Of a DNA stretch of 42,684 nucleotides, positions 14,634 to 23,687 are shown piece after piece; position 1 is the stretch's first letter; each line of letters opens with the position of its first letter. Origin of the DNA: Microthrixaceae bacterium (GTDB taxonomy: Bacteria; Actinomycetota; Acidimicrobiia; Acidimicrobiales; Microtrichaceae); the NCBI GenBank assembly GCA_023957975.1, contig JAMLGM010000015.1, positions 1-42,684 on the forward strand, read 5' to 3'. Under the pieces are notes generated by a model. The model was not told where the DNA came from and searched no databases. It saw only the letters and a list, made by a program, of their open reading frames with translations. A program made the position numbers and the translations under genes.

Positions 14634-16667
14634 ATGATCGCGGAACTCACCCCGGCCGGACTGTCGCTGAGCGTCCCTGACTCCCCACTGTCGATCGGGC
14701 CCGGCCGGCCCGCGATCGACGTCACCGTCGGTGGCCGTCGCAGCGAGTGGGTGGCCGAGAAGGTGACGTCGACCGGGGCCGATACCGCGTTCGCGAAACA
14801 CCCGCTCGGGCTTCGCGTCGAGTGGCAGTGGAACCGCATCGACGACCTCGGGGCGACGCCGGCGGTCGAGCTGAGCGCCCGCATCACACACGACGGCACC
14901 GTTCCGGTCGCGCTCGAACGGTTCGCGTTGTTCGAAACCAGGTCGCTCACGATCGGCGACAACCGCAAGCGCTGGCGCACGTACCGCAACGGCTACCAGT
15001 CGTGGGCGGCGACCCACACCGTCGGCGTCAGCGAACGCGACGTCGACGTGCTGACGACGGTCGGCCGCCGCGGGGTGACCGACGCCAAACATCCGGCCCC
15101 AAACACCCCTGGCCACGTTCGCTCCGACTGGATCTCGGCGACGGTCGAACCGGTCAGCGGCCATGGCGTCGCCGCCGCGTTCACCACGATGAGCGATGCG
15201 TTCGGATTCATCGAACTCAACCACCATGCCGGGCGTGCGCCGGTGTGGAGCGCGTGGGTCGACCTCGATGGCACGATGCTCGCCCCCGGGCAGGCGACCC
15301 CGTGGTTCCGGGTCGTCATCGCCGCCGATGAGGCCGAGGGTTCCTCCGCCGACGAACTGTTGCGCTCGGTGGCCGTGCTCGCCGGCGACGCGATGGAGGC
15401 CCGCTCGGTCGATGCCCCACATCCCGCGGGCTGGTGCTCGTGGTACTACTACTTCACCAAGGTCACCGAGGACGACGTGCGGGCGAACCTCGCAGTGCTG
15501 GCCCCCGAAGGGCGAGGCGGCGACACCTTCGGCTGTGAGTACGTGATGATCGACGATGGCCATCAGCGCGCCATCGGCGACTGGCTGCACACCAACGACA
15601 AGTTCCCCTCGGGCATGGCGGCGCTGGCGACCGACATTCGCGAGGCCGGATTCGATGCCGGCATCTGGTGGGCGCCGTTCATCTGCGGCGCGCGTTCCGA
15701 GGTGGCGCTGCGTCATCCCGAGTGGCTGGTGCGCAACGAGCGCGGCCGCCCGATCGTGGCCCTGGTCAATCCGGGTTGGGGCACCGAGAACCCGATGTTC
15801 GCGCTCGACACCACCAACCCCGAGGTGCTCGAACACCTCCGCGGTGTCGCTTCGACGATCGGAGTCGACTGGGGTTACCGAATCCAGAAGCTCGACTTCC
15901 TGTTCGCGGCGTCCCTTCCGGGCGTTCGCTACGACGCGTCGGCCACCCGCGCCCAGTCGTTGCGGCGCGGGCTCGAGGCGATCCGCGAAGGAGCGGGCGA
16001 CGACGGGTTTCTCCTGGGGTGCGGATGCCCGTTGGGCCCGGCGGTGGGCGTGGTCGACGCCATGCGCATCGGAGCAGATGTCACCCCGTCGTGGACGACC
16101 GCGGTCGGGCGGTTCCTGGGCCGCAGCCGCCACGGACTCGCCACGGTCCACGCGCTGCGCAACACCATCTCCAGGTCGGTGTTCGATCGGGCGTGGTTCC
16201 TCAACGACCCGGACTGTCTCATGGTGCGGGCGAGCGACACCACCCTGTCCGAAGCCGAAGTTCGCACCATGTGCACGGTGTTCGGCCTGACCGACGGCAT
16301 GATCGTGTTGTCCGACGACCTCACAACCGTGCCCGAGCATCGACGGGCGTTGATCCGCCGCACCCTCGAACTCACGGGGGGCAACCATTTCGTCGCCGAC
16401 CTGTTCGAGGTGGCGGACCCCCAGGTGATCGTCAGCGTTCACCCGGACCGCGTCGATGTCGGCATCGTCAACCTCGGCGATGAGCCCCGCCCGGGACGCA
16501 TCGAGGTCGACCGACTCGGTGTCGCTGCGTTGATCGGCTCCGACGCCCCGACCGAGGCGACCGAGTTCTGGAGCGGCCGGCGCCTTGGAGTTCACCGGGG
16601 TGTGATCGACGCCGGCACCATCGAGCCGCACGGTTCGGTCGTGTTCCGGTTCGAGACCAGCCGATAG
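14634..16667 (+). CDS. GH36 alpha-galactosidase (melibiase)
   Basis: 677-aa glycoside hydrolase of family 36. It removes terminal alpha-1,6-galactose from oligosaccharides such as raffinose or from galactolipids. An N-terminal beta-supersandwich (about residues 1-250) precedes the (beta/alpha)8 barrel. YEYVMIDDGHQRAIGDWLH, the nucleophile Asp421 in KLDFL, the LLGCGCPLGPAVGVVDAMR strand and the acid/base Asp482 in IGADVTPSW are visible. No signal peptide is seen, so it is probably cytoplasmic and needs an uptake system not found here. The reading frame extends far upstream, but that part is antisense to the divergent esterase; the true ATG is 14634. Confidence 0.9.
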   Translation: MIAELTPAGLSLSVPDSPLSIGPGRPAIDVTVGGRRSEWVAEKVTSTGADTAFAKHPLGLRVEWQWNRIDDLGATPAVELSARITHDGTVPVALERFALFETRSLTIGDNRKRWRTYRNGYQSWAATHTVGVSERDVDVLTTVGRRGVTDAKHPAPNTPGHVRSDWISATVEPVSGHGVAAAFTTMSDAFGFIELNHHAGRAPVWSAWVDLDGTMLAPGQATPWFRVVIAADEAEGSSADELLRSVAVLAGDAMEARSVDAPHPAGWCSWYYYFTKVTEDDVRANLAVLAPEGRGGDTFGCEYVMIDDGHQRAIGDWLHTNDKFPSGMAALATDIREAGFDAGIWWAPFICGARSEVALRHPEWLVRNERGRPIVALVNPGWGTENPMFALDTTNPEVLEHLRGVASTIGVDWGYRIQKLDFLFAASLPGVRYDASATRAQSLRRGLEAIREGAGDDGFLLGCGCPLGPAVGVVDAMRIGADVTPSWTTAVGRFLGRSRHGLATVHALRNTISRSVFDRAWFLNDPDCLMVRASDTTLSEAEVRTMCTVFGLTDGMIVLSDDLTTVPEHRRALIRRTLELTGGNHFVADLFEVADPQVIVSVHPDRVDVGIVNLGDEPRPGRIEVDRLGVAALIGSDAPTEATEFWSGRRLGVHRGVIDAGTIEPHGSVVFRFETSR

Positions 16668-16705
16668 CGCGGCCTGCCGAGGTCGCGAGTCACCCGGTCG
16701 CGGCC

Positions 16706-16742
16706 ATAGCCAAGACCTATCAGCGACATAGGAACAAACGAT
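16706..16742. promoter_or_regulatory. OxyR binding site upstream of ahpC
   Basis: Four tetrads, each starting 11 bases after the last, ATAG-N7-CTAT-N7-ATAG-N7-CGAT, fit the OxyR consensus ATAG-N7-CTAT-N7-ATAG-N7-CTAT with a single mismatch (CGAT). It lies about 80 bases before the ahpC start, a sensible place for activation. The same locus carries oxyR with both redox cysteines. A TAATGA/AATAAT stretch at 16776-16783 may be the -10. Confidence 0.8.
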
Positions 16743-16822
16743 TGAGTCTGACTATCGTCAGGCCCTTGGAGCGGCAATAATGACTATCGAGTTTCCAACC
16801 GCTTCAACCAAGAGGTAATCCC

Positions 16823-17386
16823 ATGGCTTTGGTCAACACCGAAATCCTTCCCTTCACCGCCACCGCCTACCACAACGGCGAATTCGTCGAGGTCTCCGAC
16901 GAGACCCTCAAGGGCGGCTGGTCGATCGTGTTCTTCTACCCCGCCGATTTCACCTTCGTCTGCCCGACCGAGCTCGGCGACCTCGCCGACAACTACGAGA
17001 CCTTCAAGTCCCTCGGCGTCGAGGTGTACTCGGTGTCCACCGACACCCACTTCACCCACAAGGCGTGGCACGACACCTCCGACACCATCGGCAAGATCCA
17101 GTACCCGATGATCGGCGACCCGACCCTCGCCATCTCCACCAACTTCCAGGTCCTTCGCGAGAACCAGGGCCTCGCCGACCGCGGCACCTTCCTCGTCGAC
17201 CCCGACGGCGTCATCCAGTTCTTCGAAGTCACCGCCGAGGGCATCGGCCGTAACGCAGCCGAGCTCATCCGCAAGGTGAAGGCCGCCCAGTACGTGCGCA
17301 ACCACCCGGGCGAGGTCTGCCCCGCCAAGTGGGAAGAGGGCGAAGCAACCCTCGCGCCGTCGCTCGACCTCGTCGGCAAGATCTGA
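16823..17386 (+). CDS. ahpC: Alkyl hydroperoxide reductase AhpC (2-Cys peroxiredoxin)
   Basis: 187-aa typical 2-Cys peroxiredoxin of the AhpC/Prx1 class, reducing hydrogen peroxide, organic peroxides and peroxynitrite. The peroxidatic Cys47 is in FVCPTE and the resolving Cys166 in EVCPAKW, matching the enterobacterial enzyme nearly residue for residue. AGAGG precedes the ATG. It is recycled by AhpF, encoded next. This is the enterobacterial-like AhpC/AhpF pair rather than the mycobacterial AhpC/AhpD arrangement. An OxyR site lies upstream and a hairpin follows, so ahpC may be made in excess of ahpF. Confidence 0.97.
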   Translation: MALVNTEILPFTATAYHNGEFVEVSDETLKGGWSIVFFYPADFTFVCPTELGDLADNYETFKSLGVEVYSVSTDTHFTHKAWHDTSDTIGKIQYPMIGDPTLAISTNFQVLRENQGLADRGTFLVDPDGVIQFFEVTAEGIGRNAAELIRKVKAAQYVRNHPGEVCPAKWEEGEATLAPSLDLVGKI

Positions 17387-17415
17387 CCCGGTCGCTCCCA
17401 AGCGAGTGATCGATG

Positions 17416-17447
17416 AGGTGTGGGCGGGCACGCGCCCGCCCACACCT
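17416..17447. terminator. Hairpin between ahpC and ahpF
   Basis: A perfect 14-bp GC-rich stem (17416-17429 with 17434-17447) with an ACGC loop and no T-run. A smaller hairpin with the same GCGGGC-ACGC-GCCCGC heart follows at 17472-17487. It may partly terminate transcription or stabilise the ahpC message. Confidence 0.6.
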
Positions 17448-17520
17448 TCACCACCCCCCACCGTCCGACCGGCGGGCACGCGCCCGCTACAGGCACCACG
17501 CGTAGATCCGGAGAATTCCC

Positions 17521-19128
17521 ATGCTCGATGCACCACTCGCTGACCAACTCAAGACCCTGCTCGAACGCATCACCCAGCCGATCGAGCTGGCCGCCTCCCT
17601 CGACGACTCCCCGAAGTCGACCGAGCTGGCCGAACTTCTCACCCAGATCGCGTCGTTCAGCGACAAGATCACCTACGTCCGCTCCGATGACGACGAGCGG
17701 CGCCCCTCGTTCGCCATCAACCGCGTCGGCACCGACGTCTCCGTACGCTTCGCCGGCATTCCACTCGGCCACGAGTTCACCTCGCTCGCCCTCGCACTCA
17801 TCCAGGTCGGGGGCCACCCCTCGACGGTGGACGAAGAGGTGCTCGAGCAGGTCCGCAACCTCGAGGGCGAGTACTTCTTCGAGACCTACCTGTCGCTCAG
17901 CTGCCAGAACTGCCCCGAGGTGGTCCAGGCGCTCAACGTGATGAGCGTGGTCAACCCGAACATCCACCACATCGCCATCGACGGCGCGCTGTTCCAAGAC
18001 GAGGTCGAGGCCCGCCAGGTCATGGCCGTGCCGAACGTGTTTCTCAACGGCGAGCCGTTCGACCAGGGCCGCATGACGATCGAGCAGATCGTCAACAAGC
18101 TCGACACCGGCGCCGCAGCCCGGGAGGCCGAAAAGATCGATGCCAAGTCGCCCTTCGACGTGCTCGTCGTCGGCGGAGGCCCCGCCGGAGCGGCCGCCTC
18201 CATCTACGCGGCCCGCAAGGGAATCCGCACCGGTGTGGCCGCCGAGCGTTTCGGCGGTCAGGTGCTCGACACCATGGCCATCGAGAACTTCATCTCGGTG
18301 CCCTACACCGAAGGCCCCAAGCTCGCCGCAGGCCTCGAACAACACGTGCGCGACTACGACGTCGACATCATGAACCTGCAACGCGCCGCCAAGATCATCC
18401 CCGGCTCCGACGAGGGCGATCTCGTCACCGTCGAGCTCGAAAGCGGGGCGACCCTGCGCAGCCGTACCGTCATCTTGTCCACCGGTGCCCGCTGGCGTTC
18501 GATGGGCGTGCCCGGCGAGCAGGAGTACCGCAACAAGGGCGTCACCTACTGCCCCCACTGCGACGGTCCGCTGTTCAAGGGCAAGCGCGTCGCCGTCATC
18601 GGCGGTGGCAACTCGGGCATCGAGGCCGCGATCGACCTCGCCGGGGTCGTCGCGCATGTCACCGTCATCGAGTTCGACGGTCAACTTCGCGCCGATGAGG
18701 TGTTGCAGCGCAAGCTCCGCAGCATGGGCAACGTCGACATCATCGTCAGCGCGCTGAGCACCGAGGTGCTCGGCGACGGCGAGAAGGTGACCGGCATCGT
18801 CTACACCGACCGCACGACCGATGAGTCCCACACCATCGAACTCGACGGCATCTTCGTACAGATCGGCCTGTTGCCGAACACCGAGTTCCTCGAGGGCACC
18901 GTCGAGTTGTCCAAGCGGGGCGAGATCGTCATCAATGATCGTGGCGAGACCAACGTGGCCGGGGTGTTCGCCGCCGGCGACTGCACGACGGTTCCGTACA
19001 AGCAGATCGTCATCGCCATGGGCGCCGGGGCCACCGCGTCGCTCAGCGCCTTCGACTATCTCATCCGCACCCCCGCACCGGCCTCGGTCTCGACGGCCTC
19101 AGTGGCCTCGGCTCCGGCCTCGGCCTGA
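17521..19128 (+). CDS. ahpF: Alkyl hydroperoxide reductase flavoprotein AhpF
   Basis: 535-aa NADH-dependent disulfide reductase that recycles AhpC. The N-terminal double thioredoxin-like domain carries Cys128-Cys131 in LSCQNCPE. Then come the FAD-binding [18 protein letters not shown] near residue 218, and the thioredoxin-reductase-like active site Cys344-Cys347 in TYCPHCDG. The NAD(P) motif [16 protein letters not shown] and the [17 protein letters not shown] FAD closing motif ([12 protein letters not shown]) complete it. An Ala/Ser/Val-rich tail ends the protein. It lies between ahpC and oxyR on the same strand. Confidence 0.97.
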   Translation: MLDAPLADQLKTLLERITQPIELAASLDDSPKSTELAELLTQIASFSDKITYVRSDDDERRPSFAINRVGTDVSVRFAGIPLGHEFTSLALALIQVGGHPSTVDEEVLEQVRNLEGEYFFETYLSLSCQNCPEVVQALNVMSVVNPNIHHIAIDGALFQDEVEARQVMAVPNVFLNGEPFDQGRMTIEQIVNKLDTGAAAREAEKIDAKSPFDVLVVGGGPAGAAASIYAARKGIRTGVAAERFGGQVLDTMAIENFISVPYTEGPKLAAGLEQHVRDYDVDIMNLQRAAKIIPGSDEGDLVTVELESGATLRSRTVILSTGARWRSMGVPGEQEYRNKGVTYCPHCDGPLFKGKRVAVIGGGNSGIEAAIDLAGVVAHVTVIEFDGQLRADEVLQRKLRSMGNVDIIVSALSTEVLGDGEKVTGIVYTDRTTDESHTIELDGIFVQIGLLPNTEFLEGTVELSKRGEIVINDRGETNVAGVFAAGDCTTVPYKQIVIAMGAGATASLSAFDYLIRTPAPASVSTASVASAPASA

Positions 19129-19182
19129 CGCCGTCGGCCTGACGTCAACCGATCGGTCGCCGCTACCAGGAGGAGGCCCGCG

Positions 19183-20094
19183 ATGAACCTGCGAGATCTT
19201 CGATACCTGGTGGCGGTCGCCGATCATCACCATTTCGGCAGGGCGGCCGAGGCGTGCTTCGTGAGCCAGCCGACCCTGTCGACCCAGATCAAGAAGCTCG
19301 AAGCCGAACTCGGCGTCGAGTTGATCGAACGAACGCCGCGACAGGCGTTGTTGACCGCCCCGGGCGAGCGGGTCGTCGAACGGGCCCGCATCGTCCTGGC
19401 GGAAGCCGACAGCATCCGCCGCATCGCCCAACAGGCGAACGACCCCGAATCGGGAACCGTGCGGATGGGCCTGTTCCCCACGATCGCCCCGTACGTGCTG
19501 CCTCACGTGGTGGGGAACCTGCGCACGAAGTTCCCGAAACTCGAACTCCTCCTCGTCGAGGAAAAGACCGAGGTCATCGTCGAGCGCTTGCGCGAAGGGA
19601 ACCTCGACATCGGTGTGCTGGCGCTGCCGATCGCTGATTTCGGGTTTTTGAGCGCACCGCTGTTTCGCGAGGACTTCGTGTTGGCCGTGCCGAAAGGGCA
19701 CCACCTCGCATCGGCTCCCCAGCCGCTCAAGCTCGAGGCGATCGCGAAAGAGAACGTGTTGTTGCTCGAAGAGGGCCACTGCCTGCGCCAACAGGCGCTG
19801 TCGGTGTGCCAACTCGCCGGAGCGGGCGAACGAAGCGAGTTTCGAGCCACCAGCCTCGAGACGCTGCGCCAAATGGTCGCCGCCGGGGTCGGGGTGACGC
19901 TGTTGCCCGAACTCGCGGTGCAACCTCCGGTGCCGATGTCGCCCGACATCGAGATCCTGCGCTTCGCCGACCCGGCACCCTCGCGCGAACTTGCGATGTT
20001 CTGGCGAGACACCTCGATCTACGCGTCGCTGTATCCGCGTCTCGCCGAGGTCATGCGCGACCTGCCCGAGGGGCTCGTCGAACCGATCACCTGA
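19183..20094 (+). CDS. oxyR: Peroxide-sensing LysR-type regulator OxyR
   Basis: 303-aa LysR-family transcription factor. The N-terminal winged helix-turn-helix reads LRDLRYLVAVADHHHFGRAA, then EACFVSQPTLSTQIKKLE. Two cysteines in EEGHCLRQQALSVC, Cys200 and Cys209, have the same nine-residue spacing as the redox pair of E. coli OxyR. AGGAGG lies before the ATG. It follows ahpF by 54 bases and likely controls the operon through the site at 16706-16742. Confidence 0.95.
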   Translation: MNLRDLRYLVAVADHHHFGRAAEACFVSQPTLSTQIKKLEAELGVELIERTPRQALLTAPGERVVERARIVLAEADSIRRIAQQANDPESGTVRMGLFPTIAPYVLPHVVGNLRTKFPKLELLLVEEKTEVIVERLREGNLDIGVLALPIADFGFLSAPLFREDFVLAVPKGHHLASAPQPLKLEAIAKENVLLLEEGHCLRQQALSVCQLAGAGERSEFRATSLETLRQMVAAGVGVTLLPELAVQPPVPMSPDIEILRFADPAPSRELAMFWRDTSIYASLYPRLAEVMRDLPEGLVEPIT

Positions 20095-20135
20095 CAACGC
20101 CGGGCGCACCCACGTGTCCCAAACGGCGCCACGCC

Positions 20136-21071
20136 CTACAGGGCGGCGACGTGCGGCAGCACCTCTGCGGCGATCAGTCGCAGATGGTCGAGGTCGTCGA
20201 GGTCGAGCAGTTGCAGGTAGACGCGCTGCGCACCCGCGGCACCCCACCGGGCGAGCTGTTCGATGGCCTCCGCCGGCGTGCCGCAGATGCCGTTGAGTTT
20301 CAACTCCTCCACCTCGCGACCGATCGCCTCGGCGCGTCGGCGAATTTCGGCATCATCGCTGCCGATACATACGACGAGCGCCGCAGAGGTGACCAAGGAG
20401 GACGGATCGCGACCGATGGCCTCACACGCCGCCAATACTCGACCCCGTGTTGGGGCGTAGTCGTCGAAGGGCAGGAACGGCGCGTTCCACTCGCTTGCAT
20501 AGCGGGCGGCCAGGCGCGGCGTTCGCACCATGCCCGCGCCGCCCATAACGATCGGCAAGCCAGGCCGTTGCACCGGCTTGGGCAGCGCCGGCGACTCGGT
20601 GAGCGTGTAATGACGCCCGGTGAAGCTGAAGGTGTCGGGCGCCGACCACAGTCCGCTCACGATCTCCAACTGTTCGCCGAGCAGGTCGAACCGGTCGCCG
20701 ACCGCCGGCGGATAGGGGATCCCGTAGGCGTGGTGTTCGGCGTCGAACCAGCCGGTGCCAAGGCCGAGTTCGACCCTGCCACCGCTCATCGCATCGACTT
20801 GGGCAACCGTGATCGCCAGGATTCCCGGGTGGCGAAACGTCACCGGCGACACGAGGGTCCCGAGTCGAATCGTCGAGGTCTCACGTGCGAGACCGGCGAG
20901 GGTCACCCAGGCGTCGGTGGGCCCGGGAAGCGGAGAGCCCGGACCCATCCGCAGATAGTGATCCGACCGGAAGAACGCATCGAAACCCGACGCTTCGGCG
21001 AGCCGAGCAGCGCTCAACAGCTGGTCATAGGACGCACCCTGCTGGGGTTCGGTGAAGACTCTCAACAGCAT
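20136..21071 (-). CDS. Luciferase-like (F420-dependent) oxidoreductase
   Basis: 311-aa luciferase-like monooxygenase-family protein, likely F420-dependent by family habit in actinobacteria. Recognisable blocks are LRVFTEPQQGASYDQLLSAA, FFRSDHYLRM, TSTIRLGTLVSPVTFRHPG, RVELGLGTGWFDAEHHAYGI and LPIVMGGAG. TAGGCT lies six bases before the ATG, with no ribosome site, supporting this start and a leaderless message. It is unrelated in sequence detail to the luciferase-like gene at 5202-6098. Substrate unknown. Confidence 0.88.
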   Translation of the reverse strand: MLLRVFTEPQQGASYDQLLSAARLAEASGFDAFFRSDHYLRMGPGSPLPGPTDAWVTLAGLARETSTIRLGTLVSPVTFRHPGILAITVAQVDAMSGGRVELGLGTGWFDAEHHAYGIPYPPAVGDRFDLLGEQLEIVSGLWSAPDTFSFTGRHYTLTESPALPKPVQRPGLPIVMGGAGMVRTPRLAARYASEWNAPFLPFDDYAPTRGRVLAACEAIGRDPSSLVTSAALVVCIGSDDAEIRRRAEAIGREVEELKLNGICGTPAEAIEQLARWGAAGAQRVYLQLLDLDDLDHLRLIAAEVLPHVAAL

Positions 21072-21077
21072 GGCCCG

Positions 21078-21083
21078 AGCCTA
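21078..21083 (-). promoter_or_regulatory. Candidate leaderless -10 (TAGGCT)
   Basis: TAGGCT on the minus strand followed by CGGGCC and then ATG at 21071; no Shine-Dalgarno sequence. Confidence 0.45.
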
Positions 21084-21125
21084 CGACGCGCGCTAGGGGT
21101 GCCCCGCATGACACAATGTCCCCCG

Positions 21126-21141
21126 CTGGACATGTGTCCAG
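21126..21141. promoter_or_regulatory. Operator-like inverted repeat CTGGACATGTGTCCAG
   Basis: Perfect 7-bp arms with a two-base spacer, 25 bases before the start of the binding-protein gene. A weaker GACA-N3-TGTC repeat lies just upstream. The position fits repression of the binding-protein gene; the regulator is not obvious in the window. Confidence 0.4.
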
Positions 21142-21165
21142 TCTCGTGACATCCCAGGGGGGAAT

Positions 21166-22587
21166 ATGCGCCGTTTCGCTTCGGCTCTCTTGGTCGTCGC
21201 CGCGCTGCTCGCGACATCGTGCGCTGCCGACGACGACAATCAGGCCGTCAGTACCGACACGACCGTCGCAACCGGCGACACCGACAGCCCGACCGGCGAC
21301 ACCGTCAAGTTCGGCACGCTCGACAGCCCGTGTGGTGAAGCACCCGACGGCAAGGTCGCAACCGTGAAGGCCGAAGATGCCGGCCGAGGAACGGACAAGT
21401 TGTACATCGGCGTCGCCAACGACCGGGCCTCGATCCGTGCCGGGCTGCTTCAGGAGTTGTGGGAGACCACGACCGCGTTCGTGAGCTGGTGCAACGATCA
21501 GGGCGGCATCAACGGCCTTCCGCTCGAAGCCATCGACCTCGACGGCAAGCTCTTCGAGATCGAAGGAGCGATGGCCACGGCCTGCACCGACACCTTCGCC
21601 CTCGTCGGCGGCGGTTGGGCCCAAGACAACCTGATGTTCACCGGCAAGGACGGCTCCGATTTCCACAAGTGCGGCTTGATCGCCTTCCCCGGATTCGCCG
21701 CATCGCCGGAATTCGCCGGAGCGACCGACATCGTCAACGTCGGCCCCAACCCGCCGAATCGCCAACCGACGGCCTCGCTCGACGCCCTCGCCCAGGCGTT
21801 TCCGGGCGAGACATCGAATCTGGCCATCCTGTTCCCCGATCTCGATTCTCTTCGTACCCGAGCGGCCCAGACCATCGCGACCGCCGAGCAGGTCGACGGC
21901 TTCGACCAGTTCCACCAGATCGCCTACAGCCCGGTGAGCCAGGACTGGGGGGTGCTCGCCCAGCAGGTTCTTGCAAGCGGCGCGACCTCGGTCTTCGCAA
22001 TCGGCGAACCGGCCACCCTTTCGTTGTTGAATCAAGCGCTTCGCGATCAGAACTTCGAAGGTCCGATCGCGACGGAGATCAACGTCTATGACCAGCGCAC
22101 GATCGACTCCGCAGGACCCGAGGCCGCCGAAGGCATCACCGTGGCGATGCGCAGCTACTTCGGTCCGTTCGAGGAGGCCGACCAGTATCCGGTCACCCGG
22201 CAACTCATCGACATCTTGGATGAGTACTCGCCGAACTGGACCCGCGCCTCGCTCGTCGCCAACTCGTGGTCGGCCAACCTGTTGTTCGCCACGACGGCCA
22301 AGGCCTGCGCGCAAGAGGGTGAGATCAGCCGGGTCTGCATGCTGCAAAAGGGCCAGGCGGTGGACGACTGGGACACCGGAGGGCTCGGTCTCCCCGTGAA
22401 TATCGCCGAGGACACCGCATCGTTGTGTTCGATCCTGATGCAGGTGCGCGACGGCAAGTTCCAGCGGCTCTACCCCGAAAAGGGCGGTGCCGATGCCGAG
22501 AACATGGGCATGCACTGCGGCGAACTCGTCGATATCGAAGGCGACTTCGGTGCCGGCAACCGGGAGTCGTCGATTCTCGACAATTAG
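21166..22587 (+). CDS. ABC transporter substrate-binding lipoprotein (branched-chain amino acid type)
   Basis: 473-aa periplasmic binding protein of the Leu/Ile/Val-type (type I) fold. The signal peptide ends ALLATSC, followed by an Asp/Thr-rich linker. The body includes DKLYIGVAND, FVSWCNDQGGINGLPLEAIDLDG, a VGGGWAQDN segment and the second lobe starting SNLAILFPD. It has more cysteines than usual (for example in KVSWCNDQ, TACTD and FHKCG), which may form disulfides. No permease or ATPase genes adjoin it, so it is an orphan partner or a receptor. A strong hairpin follows. Confidence 0.85.
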   Translation: MRRFASALLVVAALLATSCAADDDNQAVSTDTTVATGDTDSPTGDTVKFGTLDSPCGEAPDGKVATVKAEDAGRGTDKLYIGVANDRASIRAGLLQELWETTTAFVSWCNDQGGINGLPLEAIDLDGKLFEIEGAMATACTDTFALVGGGWAQDNLMFTGKDGSDFHKCGLIAFPGFAASPEFAGATDIVNVGPNPPNRQPTASLDALAQAFPGETSNLAILFPDLDSLRTRAAQTIATAEQVDGFDQFHQIAYSPVSQDWGVLAQQVLASGATSVFAIGEPATLSLLNQALRDQNFEGPIATEINVYDQRTIDSAGPEAAEGITVAMRSYFGPFEEADQYPVTRQLIDILDEYSPNWTRASLVANSWSANLLFATTAKACAQEGEISRVCMLQKGQAVDDWDTGGLGLPVNIAEDTASLCSILMQVRDGKFQRLYPEKGGADAENMGMHCGELVDIEGDFGAGNRESSILDN

Positions 22588-22598
22588 CGGCGGGTTCG

Positions 22599-22632
22599 AT
22601 ACCCCGGCCACCGCTCTCGGTGGCCGGGGTAT
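22599..22632. terminator. Terminator-like hairpin
   Basis: A perfect 15-bp stem (22599-22613 with 22618-22632) and a four-base loop, twelve bases after the binding-protein stop. There is no T-run beyond ATT. Confidence 0.75.
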
Positions 22633-22651
22633 TGGCCGGGGGATCGGCCGG

Positions 22652-22657
22652 TAGGAT
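22652..22657 (+). promoter_or_regulatory. Candidate leaderless -10 (TAGGAT)
   Basis: TAGGAT followed by exactly six bases and then GTG at 22664. There is no ribosome site, and a strong terminator just upstream makes an independent promoter necessary. Confidence 0.55.
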
Positions 22658-22663
22658 TCGCCC

Positions 22664-23656
22664 GTGACTGCTCCTCGTGCGGCACCGGCGTTCCGGAGCG
22701 ATTTTGAGCCTCGCTACGGCGAGGTCGAACGGGTCGCCCCCGGCATTCGACGAATCCTGGCGCACAACCCGTCGAAGTACAGCGCCTGGGGCACGGGCAC
22801 CTACTTCATCGGCGGCGACCTCGCCGGGGGCGGACCGGGCGGACCCGTCGCCATCATCGACCCCGGACCTGACCTCGACAGTCACCACCGTGCACTCGAC
22901 GCGGCGCTCGAGGGCGAGGAAGTCGCCGCCATCCTCGTCACCCACACCCACGCCGATCACTCCCCCGCGTCGGCTCGCCTCGCAGAACTCACCGGGGCGA
23001 TTCGCTACGGCTACGGACCACATCCAGCCGCCGCGATTCCGGCCGCACGCGACGAAGCCGAGCCGGATGAGGACGGCGCTGATGAAGAGTCTGGCTCCTA
23101 CGATGCCGAGTTCGTCCCAGACGTGACACTGCGCGACGGCGACGTGATCGGAGCCGACCTGCATCCGGGGGCCGACTGGCGCTTTGTGGCGATCCACACG
23201 CCCGGACACATCTCGAATCACCTCTGCTTCGCGGAGACCACACGCAACGTACTGTTCAGCGGCGACCACGTCATGGGGTGGTCCACCACCGTCATCTCGC
23301 CGCCGGATGGGCGCATCGACGACTACCTGCGCAGCCTCCGCCTGCTACTCGACCGAGACGAACGCACCTACTACCCGACCCATGGGCCGGCGATCACCGA
23401 TCCCGTGCCGTTCGTGCGTTCGCTGCTCGACCACCGTCTCGAACGCGAACGCGAGATCCTCGCGTTGATCCAACGCAACGGGACCCGATCCATCGATGAG
23501 TTGGTCGCCGAGATGTACGCGTCGGTGCGACCCGAACTCCACGCACCCGCCGCCCGATCGGTGGAGGCCCACCTCATCAAGCTCCTCGACGACGCCGTGG
23601 TGGAACTCATCGATGACCGATTCCGGCTTTCCGCGCAGCGTTCGCCTTCGGTTTGA
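22664..23656 (+). CDS. MBL-fold metallo-hydrolase (LACTB2-like)
   Basis: 330-aa metallo-beta-lactamase-fold hydrolase. The metal-binding THTHADH motif is at residues 93-99, with further ligands in IHTPGHISNHLCF and LFSGDHVMGW. The C-terminal region, about residues 255-325, looks like the winged-helix domain found in LACTB2-type proteins. An acidic insert (EAEPDEDGADEESGSYD) splits the fold in the middle. The GTG start fits a leaderless promoter. Relatives include thioesterases and RNases; the substrate cannot be assigned here. Confidence 0.85.
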   Translation: MTAPRAAPAFRSDFEPRYGEVERVAPGIRRILAHNPSKYSAWGTGTYFIGGDLAGGGPGGPVAIIDPGPDLDSHHRALDAALEGEEVAAILVTHTHADHSPASARLAELTGAIRYGYGPHPAAAIPAARDEAEPDEDGADEESGSYDAEFVPDVTLRDGDVIGADLHPGADWRFVAIHTPGHISNHLCFAETTRNVLFSGDHVMGWSTTVISPPDGRIDDYLRSLRLLLDRDERTYYPTHGPAITDPVPFVRSLLDHRLEREREILALIQRNGTRSIDELVAEMYASVRPELHAPAARSVEAHLIKLLDDAVVELIDDRFRLSAQRSPSV

Positions 23657-23687
23657 GCGTGTGCGACACAACGATGACGATGACGCC

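Noticed and set aside
13473..16667. Very long overlapping frames on both strands (about 1050 codons each)
   Set aside because: They are the esterase (-) and alpha-galactosidase (+) with antisense extensions; each has recognisable domains only on its own side of 14597/14634.
16993..18831. 612-codon minus-strand frame across ahpC and ahpF
   Set aside because: It is antisense to well-recognised genes and its peptide is repetitive His/Asp/Leu-rich shadow sequence typical of GC-rich antisense frames.
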